Assembly (NCBI RefSeq): GCF_001547525.1
Contig: NZ_CM003768.1
Coordinates: 62,001 to 126,000, forward strand
Source: Burkholderia anthina
GTDB lineage: Bacteria; Pseudomonadota; Gammaproteobacteria; Burkholderiales; Burkholderiaceae
Direction: 5' to 3'
Length of the DNA stretch: 64,000 nucleotides
The notes beneath the pieces are model-generated. The model did not search any database. It was not told where the DNA came from and saw nothing but the letters and a program-made list of their open reading frames with translations. The first letter of the stretch is position 1; the number at the start of each line of letters is the position of its first letter. This document shows positions 21,509 to 31,165 of this stretch, in pieces. Position numbers and translations under genes: made by a program.

Positions 21509-22632
21509 GCGCGCGCTTTGCCAATGCGTTCTGGCCGCCGGCCGACGAACTGGCCGAAGCGGCCGAGCGGATTCGCGCACGGCTCGGCGACTGGCCGGAG
21601 GGTGGCGCGGCGCTGCGGCGGCTCTGCGTGGCGGCGCCCGGCGTGCCGGCCGACGGCGACGTGCTGATCGTGTCGGCGGGCGACCGTGCCGCGCAGGCCC
21701 GTGCATCGGCCGTGTCGCGGCCTGCGTCGCCGGACGCGGTGGCGATCGAATTCGACGAGGGCGGCGCCGTGCTGCATGCGGCCGGCGTGCGCTACGCGCT
21801 CGACGCCGCGCATCCGCTCGCGGACGACTGGATCGCGGCGCTCGCCGCGTTCCTCGATTGCGGCTTCGCGCCGGTCGACGCGCTGGTGCTCGCGCTGGCG
21901 TGGCGTGACGGCGACGAGACGCGCGCCGCCGACGCATGGCCGGTCGATGCCGCGCGATTCCCGCGTGTCGCCGGGCTGCCGCCTGCGCCGGAACCGGCGT
22001 TCGCGCCGTGCCCCGCGCGGCTCGGCCTCTATCCGGTCGTGCCGAGCGCCGCATGGGTCGAGCGCGTGCTCGACGGCGGCGCGCGAACCGTGCAATTGCG
22101 CGTGAAGGATGCGGCGCCGGACGCGCTGCGCCGGGAAATCGCGCGCGCGGTCGCGGCGGGGCGCCGCTATCCCGATGCGCGCGTGTTCATCAACGATCAC
22201 TGGCAGATCGCGGTAGAAGAAGGCGCGTACGGCGTCCATCTCGGCCAGGAGGACCTCGAAACGGCCGACCTGGCCGCGATCGCGCGCGCGGGCCTGCGGC
22301 TCGGACTGTCGAGCCACGGTTATTACGAGATGTTGCGCGCGCTGCACACGCGGCCGAGCTATCTCGCGCTCGGCCCCGTGTACGCGACCGCGACGAAGGC
22401 CGTCGCCGCGCCGCCGCAGGGCCTCGCGCGGATTGCCCGCTACGCGCGCTTCGCCCGCGCCCGGGCACCGCTCGTCGCGATCGGCGGGGTGGGGCTCGAC
22501 ACGCTGCCGGCCGTGCTGGGCACAGGCGTCGGCAGTGTCGCGGTGGTCAGCGCGGTCACGGGCGCGGCCGATTATCGGACGGCGCTTATTGCACTGCAGC
22601 AGTGCTTTGCCGGACAATTTGACAATCATTGA
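21505..22632 (+). CDS. thiE: Thiamine-phosphate synthase ThiE with long N-terminal extension
   Basis: Joins HMP-PP and thiazole phosphate to make thiamine phosphate. The catalytic domain occupies about residues 170-365, with QLRVKD, GVHLGQEDL, the phosphate loop LGPVYATATK and AIGGVG. At 375 residues it is about 160-170 residues longer than ordinary ThiE. The N-terminal part (1-168) starts MSARFANAFWPPADEL, is acidic/Ala-rich and I do not recognise it; it might be a decayed HMP-P kinase-like domain or a lineage-specific module. The start overlaps the thiG stop. Last gene of the thi operon. Confidence 0.9.
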   Translation: MSARFANAFWPPADELAEAAERIRARLGDWPEGGAALRRLCVAAPGVPADGDVLIVSAGDRAAQARASAVSRPASPDAVAIEFDEGGAVLHAAGVRYALDAAHPLADDWIAALAAFLDCGFAPVDALVLALAWRDGDETRAADAWPVDAARFPRVAGLPPAPEPAFAPCPARLGLYPVVPSAAWVERVLDGGARTVQLRVKDAAPDALRREIARAVAAGRRYPDARVFINDHWQIAVEEGAYGVHLGQEDLETADLAAIARAGLRLGLSSHGYYEMLRALHTRPSYLALGPVYATATKAVAAPPQGLARIARYARFARARAPLVAIGGVGLDTLPAVLGTGVGSVAVVSAVTGAADYRTALIALQQCFAGQFDNH

Positions 22633-22654
22633 CCGCAGGGCCCGGAACGGCGTC

Positions 22655-22684
22655 ACGACATCATTCCAATGCAGGCCCTATAAT
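22655..22684 (+). promoter_or_regulatory. Promoter of the mla operon
   Basis: Consensus -10 TATAAT (22679-22684) with ACGACA (22655-22660) 18 bp upstream, ending 32 bases before the mlaF GTG. The same CCCTATAAT core recurs upstream of the ABC-2 transporter operon (26983-26991). Confidence 0.6.
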
Positions 22685-22716
22685 TCGGCGTTCTGCGTAA
22701 AAGGACTGTCAGCTCC

Positions 22717-23538
22717 GTGAGCCCCACTCCTACCGAGACCCTGCTGGAACTTCGCGACGTCGACTTCGGCTACGGCGACCGCCTCGTCCTGTCCAACCTG
22801 AACCTGCGCTTCGGGCGCGGGCAGGTCGTCGCGGTCATGGGCGGCTCGGGTTGCGGCAAGACCACCGTGCTGCGCCTGATCGGCGGCCTCGTGCGTGCGC
22901 GCCGCGGCCAGGTGCTGTTCGACGGCGCCGACGTCGGCGCGCAAACGCGCGACGGCCTGTACGCGCTGCGCCGCAAGATGGGCATGCTGTTCCAGTTCGG
23001 CGCGCTGTTTACCGACATGTCGGTGTTCGAGAACGTCGCGTTCGCGCTGCGCGAGCACACCGATTTGCCCGAAGACCTGATCCGCGACCTCGTGCTGATG
23101 AAGCTCAACGCGGTCGGGCTGCGCGGCGCGCGCGACCTGATGCCGTCCGAGGTGTCGGGCGGGATGGCGCGCCGCATCGCGCTGGCGCGCGCGATCGCGC
23201 TCGATCCGCAGCTGATCATGTACGACGAGCCGTTCGCGGGCCTCGATCCGATCTCGCTCGGCATCACCGCGAACCTGATCCGCACGCTGAACCAGGCGCT
23301 CGGCGCGACGTCGATCCTCGTCACGCACGACGTGCCGGAATCGTTCGCGATCGCCGACTACGTGTATTTTCTGGCAAATGGCGGCGTGCTCGCGCAGGGC
23401 ACGCCCGACGAGCTGCGCGCGTCGACCGATCCGAGCGTGCGGCAGTTCATCGACGGCGCGCCGGACGGCCCGTTCAAATTTCATTACACGAGCCCGCCGC
23501 TGGCAGCGGATTTCGGGCTCGGCGGAGGGCGCGCATGA
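22717..23538 (+). CDS. mlaF: Phospholipid ABC transporter ATP-binding protein MlaF
   Basis: ATPase of the Mla system that keeps phospholipids out of the outer leaflet of the outer membrane. 273 residues. Walker [11 protein letters not shown]-loop [16 protein letters not shown] (the FGALF form typical of MlaF), signature SGGMARR and Walker [13 protein letters not shown] are all visible. The start is GTG at 22717; no upstream ATG gives the family N-terminus. First gene of mlaFEDACB, overlapping mlaE by four bases. Confidence 0.93.
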   Translation: MSPTPTETLLELRDVDFGYGDRLVLSNLNLRFGRGQVVAVMGGSGCGKTTVLRLIGGLVRARRGQVLFDGADVGAQTRDGLYALRRKMGMLFQFGALFTDMSVFENVAFALREHTDLPEDLIRDLVLMKLNAVGLRGARDLMPSEVSGGMARRIALARAIALDPQLIMYDEPFAGLDPISLGITANLIRTLNQALGATSILVTHDVPESFAIADYVYFLANGGVLAQGTPDELRASTDPSVRQFIDGAPDGPFKFHYTSPPLAADFGLGGGRA

Positions 23539-24302
23539 TCAGCGCGATCGGACGTTACGTCATCGGCGGCCTCGAGCGGGCGGGCTACGGCACGCGCCTG
23601 TTCGTGCGCCTCGTGCTGGAATTCTTCCCGCTGCTGCGCCGGCCGCGGCTCGTCACGAAGCAGATCCACTTCCTCGGCAACTATTCGTTCGTGATCATCG
23701 CCGTGTCGGGGCTGTTCGTCGGCTTCGTGCTCGGCCTGCAGGGGTATTACACGCTGAACCGCTACGGTTCCGAGCAGGCGCTCGGCCTGCTGGTCGCGCT
23801 GTCGCTCGTGCGCGAGCTCGGGCCGGTCGTCACCGCGCTGCTGTTCGCGGGCCGCGCGGGCACGTCGCTCACGGCCGAGATCGGCCTGATGAAGGCCGGC
23901 GAGCAACTTACCGCGCTCGAGATGATGGCGGTCGACCCGATCAAGAACGTGATCGCGCCGCGCATGTGGGCCGGCATCATCGCGATGCCGCTGCTGGCCG
24001 CGATCTTCAACGCGGTCGGCGTGCTCGGCGGCTATTTCGTCGGCGTCGTGCTGATCGGCGTCGATCCGGGCGCGTTCTGGTCGCAGATGCAGGGCGGGGT
24101 CCAGGTGTGGGCCGACGTCGGCAACGGCGTGATCAAGAGCATCGTGTTCGGGTTCGCCGTGACCTTCATTGCACTGTTTCAAGGGTATGAAGCGAAGCCC
24201 ACGCCCGAAGGCGTGTCGCGCGCGACCACCAAGACGGTCGTGTTCGCGTCGCTCGCCGTACTCGGCCTCGATTTCCTGCTGACCGCGCTGATGTTCAGCT
24301 AA
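23535..24302 (+). CDS. mlaE: Phospholipid ABC transporter permease MlaE
   Basis: Inner-membrane permease that, with MlaF, B and D, moves phospholipids between the periplasmic carrier MlaC and the inner membrane. 255 residues with about five to six hydrophobic segments. The conserved block [20 protein letters not shown] followed by [19 protein letters not shown] is diagnostic. The ATG at 23535 overlaps the mlaF stop, so the two are coupled. Confidence 0.95.
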   Translation: MISAIGRYVIGGLERAGYGTRLFVRLVLEFFPLLRRPRLVTKQIHFLGNYSFVIIAVSGLFVGFVLGLQGYYTLNRYGSEQALGLLVALSLVRELGPVVTALLFAGRAGTSLTAEIGLMKAGEQLTALEMMAVDPIKNVIAPRMWAGIIAMPLLAAIFNAVGVLGGYFVGVVLIGVDPGAFWSQMQGGVQVWADVGNGVIKSIVFGFAVTFIALFQGYEAKPTPEGVSRATTKTVVFASLAVLGLDFLLTALMFS

Positions 24303-24326
24303 GCCTCAGCCAAGCCAAATTTTGGG

Positions 24327-24887
24327 ATGACGATGAAAAAGACTGCTCTCGACTTCTGGGTCGGCCTGTTCGTGGTGGTGGGCTTCCTCGCGGTGCTGTT
24401 CCTGGCGCTGAAGGTCGGCAACATGAGCTCGCTGTCGTTTCAGCCGACCTACTCGGTGAGAATGAAATTCGACAACATCGGCGGCCTGAAGCCGCGCGCG
24501 GCCGTGAAGAGCGCGGGCGTCGTGGTCGGCCGCGTGAAGTCGATCGGGTTCGATACCAACACCTACCAGGCGGTCGTCACGATCGACGTCGACGGTCAGT
24601 ATCAATTCCCGAAGGATTCGTCGGCGAAGATCCTGACGTCCGGCCTGCTCGGCGAGCAATATATCGGCCTCGATCCGGGCGGCGACACCGAAATGCTGAA
24701 GGCCGGCGATACGATCACGATGACGCAGTCGGCGATCGTGCTCGAGAACCTGATCGGCCAGTTCCTGTACAGCAAGGCCGCCGACGCGGGCGGCGCGAAG
24801 CCGGCAGCCGGGGCACCGGCTGCGCCCGCCGCGCCCGCGCCGGTGGCGGTGCCGGCGTCCGCGGTGTCCGGCGCTGCAGCCCAATAA
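24327..24887 (+). CDS. mlaD: Outer membrane lipid asymmetry protein MlaD (MCE domain)
   Basis: Membrane-anchored hexameric MCE protein that forms the periplasmic lipid channel on MlaFEB. One N-terminal transmembrane helix (about 11-29) is followed by the MCE domain with FDNIGGLKPRAAVKSAGVVVG (about 49-69) and GLLGEQYIGLDPGG. 186 residues. The tail from about 155 is an Ala/Pro-rich low-complexity segment. Start 24327, or the adjacent ATG 24333 (MKKTALD). Confidence 0.93.
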   Translation: MTMKKTALDFWVGLFVVVGFLAVLFLALKVGNMSSLSFQPTYSVRMKFDNIGGLKPRAAVKSAGVVVGRVKSIGFDTNTYQAVVTIDVDGQYQFPKDSSAKILTSGLLGEQYIGLDPGGDTEMLKAGDTITMTQSAIVLENLIGQFLYSKAADAGGAKPAAGAPAAPAAPAPVAVPASAVSGAAAQ

Positions 24888-24913
24888 CCACACGAGAGAA
24901 AGACAAGAGGGTA

Positions 24914-25882
24914 ATGACCATGCACACGATCCGCATCAGGCACGCCGCGCTGGCGGTTGCGGCAGTCGCCGCGTTGAGCGGCTGCGCGACCGTGCAGACG
25001 CCGACCAAGGGCGATCCGCTCGAAGGCTTCAACCGGACGATGTACAAGTTCAACGACACGGTCGACACGTACGCGCTGAAGCCGGTCGCGAAGGGTTACC
25101 AGTACGTGGTGCCGCAGCCGGTGCGTGACAGCGTGACGAACTTCTTCTCGAACATCGGCGACGTCTACATCGCGGCGAACAACATCGTGCAGTTGCGGAT
25201 CGCCGACGGCGTCGGCGACATCATGCGCGTCGTGATCAACACGGTGTTCGGCGTCGGCGGGCTGTTCGACGTCGCGACGATCGCGAAGCTGCCGAAGCAC
25301 ACGGCCGACTTCGGGATCACGATGGGCCGCTACGGCATGCCGTCGGGCCCGTACCTCGTGCTGCCGCTGCTCGGCCCGAGCACGCTGCGCGACACGGCCG
25401 GCCTCGGCGTCGACTACGTCGGCAACCCGCTCACCTACGTGAAGCCGGACGGCCTGAGCTGGGGCCTGTTCGGCGTGAACCTCGTCAACACGCGCGCGAA
25501 CCTGCTCGGCGCGGGCGACGTGCTGGATGCCGCGGCGCTCGACAAGTATTCGTTCGTGCGCAATGCCTATCTGCAGCGCCGCCAGATGCTGATCAGCAAC
25601 GCGCGCGGCGAGGCCGCCGCGACGTCGAGCAACGACGCGCTGCCGAAGTACGACTTGCCGGAAGACGGCGCGGCGCCGGCGGCAGCCGGCGCGGCCGGTA
25701 CGGCGGGCGCGGCGGCGGTGGGCGGGGCGGCGCCGGCGGGCGCATCGGGCGCGGCGGTCGCCGCGCCGGCCTCGGGCACGGCCGAAGCGCCGAACCCGGC
25801 CAGCGAGACGAACGTACCGGCGATGCAGGTGGCGCCGCCGTCGCCGGGCGGGCTCCGGTTCCCGAGCATCCGGCTGCACTGA
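24914..25882 (+). CDS. mlaA: Phospholipid-binding lipoprotein MlaA (VacJ)
   Basis: Outer-membrane lipoprotein that removes surface-exposed phospholipids and passes them to MlaC. 322 residues with a lipoprotein signal peptide ending in the lipobox LSGC (Cys about residue 25). The VacJ core DPLEGFNRTMYKFNDTVD, GDPxx-type IAANNIVQLR and RYGMPSGPYLVLPLLGPS is intact to about residue 230. The remaining 90 residues are an Ala/Gly/Pro-rich extension absent from E. coli MlaA. In E. coli mlaA is unlinked; here it sits inside the operon. Confidence 0.94.
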   Translation: MTMHTIRIRHAALAVAAVAALSGCATVQTPTKGDPLEGFNRTMYKFNDTVDTYALKPVAKGYQYVVPQPVRDSVTNFFSNIGDVYIAANNIVQLRIADGVGDIMRVVINTVFGVGGLFDVATIAKLPKHTADFGITMGRYGMPSGPYLVLPLLGPSTLRDTAGLGVDYVGNPLTYVKPDGLSWGLFGVNLVNTRANLLGAGDVLDAAALDKYSFVRNAYLQRRQMLISNARGEAAATSSNDALPKYDLPEDGAAPAAAGAAGTAGAAAVGGAAPAGASGAAVAAPASGTAEAPNPASETNVPAMQVAPPSPGGLRFPSIRLH

Positions 25883-25990
25883 CGGGCTTACATTCGTTAC
25901 AGCCGGAAACGATTCAGTCGGTAGCGTAGGCGAACTTGCGCGTAAGCTACCTGCTCCAACCTTCGCATCGACTCATTCATGCAGGCCACT

Positions 25991-26623
25991 ATGATGAAAA
26001 AACTGTTCCTGATCCCCGTTTTCGCGGCGCTGTTCTCGTTCGGCGGCGCAGCTCACGCGGAAGTCGACCAGTCGAACCCGCAGGCGCTGATCAAGACGGC
26101 GACGCAGCAGGTCCTCGACGAAGTCAAGCAGCAGACGATCAAGCAGGGCGACACCAACCGCATCATCTCGATCGTCAACAAGGACATCCTGCCGTACACC
26201 GATTTCCGCCGCACCACGCAGCTCGCGATGGGCCGCAACTGGCGCACGGCGACGGCCGAGCAGCAGCAGCAGGTTCAGGAGCAGTTCAAGCTGCTGCTGA
26301 TCCGCACGTATTCGGGCGCACTCGCGCAACTGAAGCCCGACCAGCAGATCCAGTACCCGCCGTTCCGCGCCGATCCGGCCGATACCGACGTGGTGGTCAA
26401 GACGGTCGCGATGAACAACGGCCAGCCGGTCCAGATCGATTACCGCCTGTACAAGACGGCGAACGGCTGGAAGGTGTACGACCTGAACGTGCTCGGCGCA
26501 TGGCTGATCCAGACGTACCAGCAACAGTTCAACGAGAAGATCCAGCAAAGCGGCGTGGACGGCCTGATCAAGTTCCTGACGCAGCGCAACCAGGAGCTTG
26601 CCGCGGGCAAGCAGGCGTCGTGA
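25991..26623 (+). CDS. mlaC: Periplasmic phospholipid carrier MlaC
   Basis: Ferries phospholipids between MlaA at the outer membrane and MlaFEDB at the inner membrane. About 210 residues with a Sec signal peptide (MMKKLFLIPVFAALFSFGGAAHA) and the Ttg2D/MlaC fold: YTDFRRTTQLAMG, FKLLLIRTYSGAL and YRLYKTANGWKVYDLNVLG are visible. ATG 25991 is favoured as it begins the signal peptide; ATG 25979 is also in frame. The stop overlaps the mlaB GTG. Confidence 0.93.
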   Translation: MMKKLFLIPVFAALFSFGGAAHAEVDQSNPQALIKTATQQVLDEVKQQTIKQGDTNRIISIVNKDILPYTDFRRTTQLAMGRNWRTATAEQQQQVQEQFKLLLIRTYSGALAQLKPDQQIQYPPFRADPADTDVVVKTVAMNNGQPVQIDYRLYKTANGWKVYDLNVLGAWLIQTYQQQFNEKIQQSGVDGLIKFLTQRNQELAAGKQAS

Positions 26624-26895
26624 GCGGCTTCGAAGCCGGCTCCTCGCTGACCGTCGCGAGCGCGAAGTCCGCGCTCGCGGACGGTCTTGCGCGCATCGGC
26701 GCGGGCGCGACCGCCGTCGATTGCGCGGCGCTCGCGCAGTTCGACTCGTCCGCGCTCGCCGTGCTGCTCGCATGGCAACGTGCCGCCAAAGCGCGCGGCG
26801 CGGCCCTCGACATCCTCAATCTCCCTCCGAAGCTCGCCAGCCTCGCGCGCGCCTACGGCGTCGACGCGCTCATCGAAGGCGCCGGGCGACATTGA
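26620..26895 (+). CDS. mlaB: STAS domain protein MlaB
   Basis: Small cytoplasmic STAS-domain subunit that stabilises and regulates MlaF. 91 residues. The STAS pattern DCAALAQFDSSALAVLLAW followed by ALDILNLPPKLASLARAYGVD is clear, with the conserved DSS motif. The start is GTG 26620, overlapping the mlaC stop (GTGA). Too short for most ORF thresholds; recognised from operon position and the STAS motif. Confidence 0.88.
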   Translation: MSGFEAGSSLTVASAKSALADGLARIGAGATAVDCAALAQFDSSALAVLLAWQRAAKARGAALDILNLPPKLASLARAYGVDALIEGAGRH

Positions 26896-26985
26896 CCGTG
26901 TCCGACCGAAGCCTGCGGCGCCAGCCGGCGCGCGCACGCTTCAGGCCGCGCGCCGTCGGCGCCGGCTCCCCCAGCCGGTTTGCCC

Positions 26986-26991
26986 TATAAT
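26986..26991 (+). promoter_or_regulatory. -10 element upstream of the ABC-2 transporter operon
   Basis: TATAAT in the context CCCTATAATCAAGCG, about 100 bases upstream of the ATPase start; no good -35 is seen. Confidence 0.4.
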
Positions 26992-27087
26992 CAAGCGTTT
27001 TGCGGGGCAGCCAATCGGCGTCCGGCCCCCATTTTCTTTCGCAGCAAGCACAGAATAGGCGTCGCGGCCGTTGCGTCGCGCACAGTC

Positions 27088-28014
27088 ATGTCAGCCATAG
27101 AAATCCGTCACGTCAAGAAGCGCTACAAGTCGCTTCAGGCGCTCAAGGGCGTCAGCCTGTCGGTCGAGGAAGGCGAGTTTTTCGGTCTGCTCGGCCCCAA
27201 CGGCGCAGGCAAGACCACGCTCATCAGTATCCTCGCCGGGCTCGCCCGGGCCGACGAAGGCAGTATCTCGGTGCGCGGTCACGACGTCGTCCAGGACTTC
27301 CGCAACGCGCGCCGCGCCCTCGGCGTCGTTCCGCAGGAACTCGTTTTCGACCCGTTCTTCACCGTCCGCGAGACGCTGCGGATCCAGTCCGGCTATTTCG
27401 GGCTGCGCCGCAACGACGACTGGATCGACGAAGTGATGGCCAATCTCGATCTGACCGAGAAAGCCGACGCGAACATGCGTGCGCTGTCGGGCGGGATGAA
27501 GCGCCGCGTGCTCGTCGCGCAGGCGCTCGTGCACCGCCCGCCCGTGATCGTGCTCGACGAGCCGACCGCCGGCGTCGACGTCGAATTGCGCCAGACCCTG
27601 TGGAAATTCATCTCGCGCCTGAACCGCGAGGGTCACACGATCGTGCTGACCACCCATTACCTCGAGGAAGCCGAATCGCTGTGCGACCGCATCGCGATGC
27701 TGCGCCGGGGCGAAGTCGTCGCGCTCGACCGCACCGATGCGCTGCTGCGCCGCTTCGCGGGGCTGCAGCTGTACCTGCGGCTCGCGACGGGCGCGCTGCC
27801 GGCCGAGCTGCGCGGGCTGGAGACCGACCCGGCCGCGCGCGCGCCGGGCGAGCACCTGCTGCGCCTCGCGAGCTACGACGAGGTCGAGCGCATCCTCGCG
27901 CAATGCCGCGCGGCCGGCTGCACGTTCGACGAGATCGAGGTCCGCAAGGCCGACCTCGAGGACGTGTTCGTCCAGGTGATGAACGGGGCCGAGGTGATCG
28001 AGGGTCTGGCATGA
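27088..28014 (+). CDS. ABC-2 type transporter ATP-binding protein (YadG-like)
   Basis: 308-residue ATPase partner of the permease encoded next. Walker A GPNGAGKTT (36-44), signature LSGGMKRR, Walker B VIVLDEPTAGVDVELR and H-loop TTHYLEEAE are all present. The C-terminal 90 residues are the usual extra domain of this family. The ATG at 27088 (MSAIEIRHVKKRY) is preferred; 36 further codons are open upstream but unlike the family. The stop overlaps the permease start by four bases. The exported substrate is unknown. Confidence 0.9.
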   Translation: MSAIEIRHVKKRYKSLQALKGVSLSVEEGEFFGLLGPNGAGKTTLISILAGLARADEGSISVRGHDVVQDFRNARRALGVVPQELVFDPFFTVRETLRIQSGYFGLRRNDDWIDEVMANLDLTEKADANMRALSGGMKRRVLVAQALVHRPPVIVLDEPTAGVDVELRQTLWKFISRLNREGHTIVLTTHYLEEAESLCDRIAMLRRGEVVALDRTDALLRRFAGLQLYLRLATGALPAELRGLETDPAARAPGEHLLRLASYDEVERILAQCRAAGCTFDEIEVRKADLEDVFVQVMNGAEVIEGLA

Positions 28015-28832
28015 ATCAACACTCCCCACGCGAACTGCGTTCGCTGCCGCTCGAAGGGGCGGCCCGGCGCGTGCCGGGAAGCGGGTTTCGGACGCTGTTC
28101 TACAAGGAACTGCTGCGTTTCTGGAAGGTGTCGTTCCAGACGGTGCTCGCGCCGATCGTCACGGCGCTGCTGTACCTGACGATCTTCGGCCACGCGCTGT
28201 CGGGCCGCGTCGAGGTGTATCCCGGCGTCGAGTACGTGAGCTTTCTCGTGCCGGGCCTCGTGATGATGAGCGTGCTGCAGAACGCGTTCGCGAACAGCTC
28301 GTCGTCGTTGATCCAGTCGAAGATCACCGGCAACCTCGTGTTCATGCTGCTGCCGCCGCTGTCGTACCGCGACATCTTCGGCGCCTACGTGCTCGCGTCG
28401 GTCGTGCGCGGGCTCGCGGTCGGCACCGGCGTGTTCGTCGTGACGATCTGGTTTATCCCGATGCACTTCGCGGCGCCGCTGTTCATCATGGCGTTCGCGC
28501 TGCTCGGCTCGGCGATCCTCGGCACGCTCGGCCTGATCGCCGGGATCTGGGCCGAGAAGTTCGACCAGCTCGCCGCGTTCCAGAACTTCCTGATCATGCC
28601 GCTGACGTTCCTGTCCGGCGTGTTCTATTCGACGCATTCGCTGCCGCCCGTGTGGCGCGAGGTGTCGCGTCTCAACCCGTTTTTCTACATGATCGACGGC
28701 TTCCGTTTCGGGTTCTTCGGCGCGTCCGACATCAACCCGTTCGCGAGCCTCGCGATCGTCACCGGTTTCTTCGTGCTGCTCGCGCTGATCGCGATGCGGC
28801 TGCTCGCGACCGGCTACAAACTGCGTCATTGA
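28011..28832 (+). CDS. ABC-2 type transporter permease (YadH-like)
   Basis: 273-residue membrane protein with six predicted helices and the ABC-2 family pattern: FYKELLRFWKVSFQTVLAP at the N-terminus, VEYVSFLVPGLVMM, and FLIMPLTFLSGVFYSTHSLP followed by LNPFFYMIDGFR. It pairs with the overlapping ATPase gene to form an exporter, widely conserved in proteobacteria beside bolA and murA. Substrate unknown. Confidence 0.9.
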   Translation: MNQHSPRELRSLPLEGAARRVPGSGFRTLFYKELLRFWKVSFQTVLAPIVTALLYLTIFGHALSGRVEVYPGVEYVSFLVPGLVMMSVLQNAFANSSSSLIQSKITGNLVFMLLPPLSYRDIFGAYVLASVVRGLAVGTGVFVVTIWFIPMHFAAPLFIMAFALLGSAILGTLGLIAGIWAEKFDQLAAFQNFLIMPLTFLSGVFYSTHSLPPVWREVSRLNPFFYMIDGFRFGFFGASDINPFASLAIVTGFFVLLALIAMRLLATGYKLRH

Positions 28833-28887
28833 TATCGACAGGCCGCGGCCGCCCCAGGGCGGCGCGCGCCGACAGGAGCCTTACACC

Positions 28888-29127
28888 ATGTTGCCGACTC
28901 CCGAACAGGTCAAGCAATACATCGCCGGCGGTCTCGCCTGCACGCATCTGGAAGTCGAAGGCGACGGCCAGCATTTCTTCGCGACGATCGTGTCGGCGGC
29001 CTTCGAAGGCAAGCGGCCGATCCAGCGGCACCAGCTCGTCTATGCGGCGCTCGGCGATCGCATGAAGCAGGAAATTCACGCGCTCAGCATGAAGACGCTG
29101 ACGCCCGCCGAATGGCAGAACGCATAA
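28888..29127 (+). CDS. ibaG: BolA family protein, IbaG-like
   Basis: 79-residue BolA-fold protein; family members bind monothiol glutaredoxins and 2Fe-2S clusters and help iron-sulfur trafficking or acid response. Conserved elements are [18 protein letters not shown] and [15 protein letters not shown] with the invariant His. Good AGGAG upstream of ATG 28888. Placement directly before murA matches the ibaG-murA arrangement of other proteobacteria. Confidence 0.9.
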   Translation: MLPTPEQVKQYIAGGLACTHLEVEGDGQHFFATIVSAAFEGKRPIQRHQLVYAALGDRMKQEIHALSMKTLTPAEWQNA

Positions 29128-29141
29128 ACGGAAATCACTGA

Positions 29142-30491
29142 GTGCAAGTCACCGTCAACGAGCGCGACGCCGTCCAGAGCGTCGCCACGGCACACCCGGC
29201 CGCCAACGGGGAATCGCAGGGACAGGGGATGGACAAACTCGCGATCGAAGGCGGCAACCGCCTGTCCGGCGAGATCGTCGTGTCGGGCGCGAAGAACGCC
29301 GCGCTGCCGATCCTGTGCGCGGGGCTGCTCAGCGCCGAGCCGGTCGAGCTCGACAACGTGCCGAACCTGAAGGACGTGCGCACGACGCTGAAGGTGCTGA
29401 ACCAGATGGGCGTGAAGAGCGAGACCGACGGCTGCCGCGTGCAGCTCGACGCGTCGCGCGTCGACAACCTCGTCGCGCCGTACGAGCTCGTGAAGACGAT
29501 GCGCGCGTCGATCCTCGTGCTCGGGCCGCTGCTCGCGCGCTTCGGCGAGGCGAAGGTGTCGCTGCCGGGCGGCTGCGCGATCGGCGCGCGGCCGGTCGAC
29601 CAGCACATCAAGGGCCTGCAGGCGATGGGCGCGGAAATCAGCATCGAGCACGGCTTCATCGAAGCGCGCGCGAAGCGCCTGAAGGGCGCGCGCATCGTGA
29701 CCGACATGATCACGGTGACGGGGACGGAAAACCTGCTGATGGCCGCGACGCTCGCCGACGGCGAGACGGTGATCGAAAACGCCGCGCGCGAGCCGGAAGT
29801 GAGCGATCTCGCACACTTGCTGGTCGCGATGGGCGCGAAAATCGACGGCATCGGCACCGACCGCCTCGTGATCCAGGGCGTCGAGCGGCTGCACGGCGCC
29901 CGCCACGCGGTGATCCCCGACCGTATCGAGGCCGGCACGTTCCTGTGCGCGGTCGCGGCCGCCGGCGGCGACGTGATGCTGACGGGCGTGCGCCCGCACA
30001 TCCTCGACGCGGTGATCGACAAGCTGCGCGAAGCCGGCGTGTCGATCGAGGAAGGCGACAGCTGGCTGCGCGTGAAGATGGACCGCCGCCCGCAGGCGGT
30101 GACGATCCGCACGTCGGAATACCCGGCGTTCCCGACCGACATGCAGGCGCAGTTCATGGCCCTCAATACGGTCGCGACGGGCACCGCGCAGGTCGTCGAA
30201 ACCATTTTCGAGAACCGCTTCATGCACGTGCAGGAGCTGAACCGGCTTGGCGCGAACATCACGATCGACGGCAACACGGCGCTCGTGACGGGCGTCGACA
30301 AGCTGTCGGGCGCGAACGTGATGGCGACCGACCTGCGTGCATCGGCGAGCCTCGTGATCGCCGGGCTGCGCGCCGACGGCGAAACGCTCGTCGACCGCAT
30401 CTATCACCTGGACCGCGGCTACGACCGCATGGAAGCCAAACTGACCGCCGTCGGCGCGAACGTGCGCCGCCTTTCCGGGAGCCAAGCATGA
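29142..30491 (+). CDS. murA: UDP-N-acetylglucosamine 1-carboxyvinyltransferase MurA
   Basis: First committed step of peptidoglycan precursor synthesis: adds enolpyruvate from PEP to UDP-GlcNAc. Core motif [11 protein letters not shown] near the N-terminus; the PEP-binding Cys is C145 in [13 protein letters not shown] (Cys115-equivalent, the fosfomycin target residue). The GTG at 29142 gives 449 residues with a 29-residue polar leader; ATG 29229 ([10 protein letters not shown]) would give the conventional start and cannot be excluded. The stop overlaps hisG (ATGA). Confidence 0.95.
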   Translation: MQVTVNERDAVQSVATAHPAANGESQGQGMDKLAIEGGNRLSGEIVVSGAKNAALPILCAGLLSAEPVELDNVPNLKDVRTTLKVLNQMGVKSETDGCRVQLDASRVDNLVAPYELVKTMRASILVLGPLLARFGEAKVSLPGGCAIGARPVDQHIKGLQAMGAEISIEHGFIEARAKRLKGARIVTDMITVTGTENLLMAATLADGETVIENAAREPEVSDLAHLLVAMGAKIDGIGTDRLVIQGVERLHGARHAVIPDRIEAGTFLCAVAAAGGDVMLTGVRPHILDAVIDKLREAGVSIEEGDSWLRVKMDRRPQAVTIRTSEYPAFPTDMQAQFMALNTVATGTAQVVETIFENRFMHVQELNRLGANITIDGNTALVTGVDKLSGANVMATDLRASASLVIAGLRADGETLVDRIYHLDRGYDRMEAKLTAVGANVRRLSGSQA

Positions 30492-31141
30492 GCGCGCCGC
30501 TGACCCTCGCCCTGTCGAAGGGCCGGATTTTCGAGGAAACCCTGCCGCTGCTCGCCGCCGCCGGCGTGCAGGTGGCCGAGGACCCGGAAACGTCGCGCAA
30601 GCTGATCCTGCCGACGACCGATCCGAACCTGCGCGTGATCATCGTCCGCGCGAGCGACGTGCCGACCTACGTGGAATACGGCGCGGCCGATTTCGGCGTG
30701 GCCGGCAAGGACGTGCTGGTCGAGCACGGCGGCTCGGGCCTGTACCAGCCGATCGATCTGAACATTGCGCGCTGCCGGATGTCGGTGGCCGTGCCGGCCG
30801 GCTTCGACTACGCGAACGCGGTGCGCCAGGGCGCGCGCCTGCGGGTCGCGACCAAATACGTCGAAACGGCGCGCGAACACTTTGCCGCGAAGGGCGTGCA
30901 CGTCGACCTGATCAAGCTGTACGGCTCGATGGAGCTCGCGCCGCTGGTCGGCCTGGCCGACGCGATCGTCGACCTCGTCAGCTCGGGCGGCACGCTCAAG
31001 GCGAACAATCTGGTCGAGGTCGAGGAGATCATGGCGATCTCGTCGCGCCTCGTCGTGAACCAGGCCGCGCTGAAGTTGAAGCGCGCGGCGCTCAAGCCGA
31101 TCCTCGACGCGTTCGAACGCGCGTCGCAGAATGGCGGTTGA
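30488..31141 (+). CDS. hisG: ATP phosphoribosyltransferase, short form
   Basis: Catalyses the first step of histidine biosynthesis, ATP + PRPP to phosphoribosyl-ATP. 217 residues, the short HisG(S) form without the C-terminal regulatory ACT-like domain. This form works with HisZ, which is not in this window. [30 protein letters not shown] and the PRPP loop [16 protein letters not shown] are visible. It overlaps murA and starts the his cluster. Confidence 0.95.
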   Translation: MSAPLTLALSKGRIFEETLPLLAAAGVQVAEDPETSRKLILPTTDPNLRVIIVRASDVPTYVEYGAADFGVAGKDVLVEHGGSGLYQPIDLNIARCRMSVAVPAGFDYANAVRQGARLRVATKYVETAREHFAAKGVHVDLIKLYGSMELAPLVGLADAIVDLVSSGGTLKANNLVEVEEIMAISSRLVVNQAALKLKRAALKPILDAFERASQNGG

Positions 31142-31165
31142 GCGCATCACCGTAACGGAACTCCC

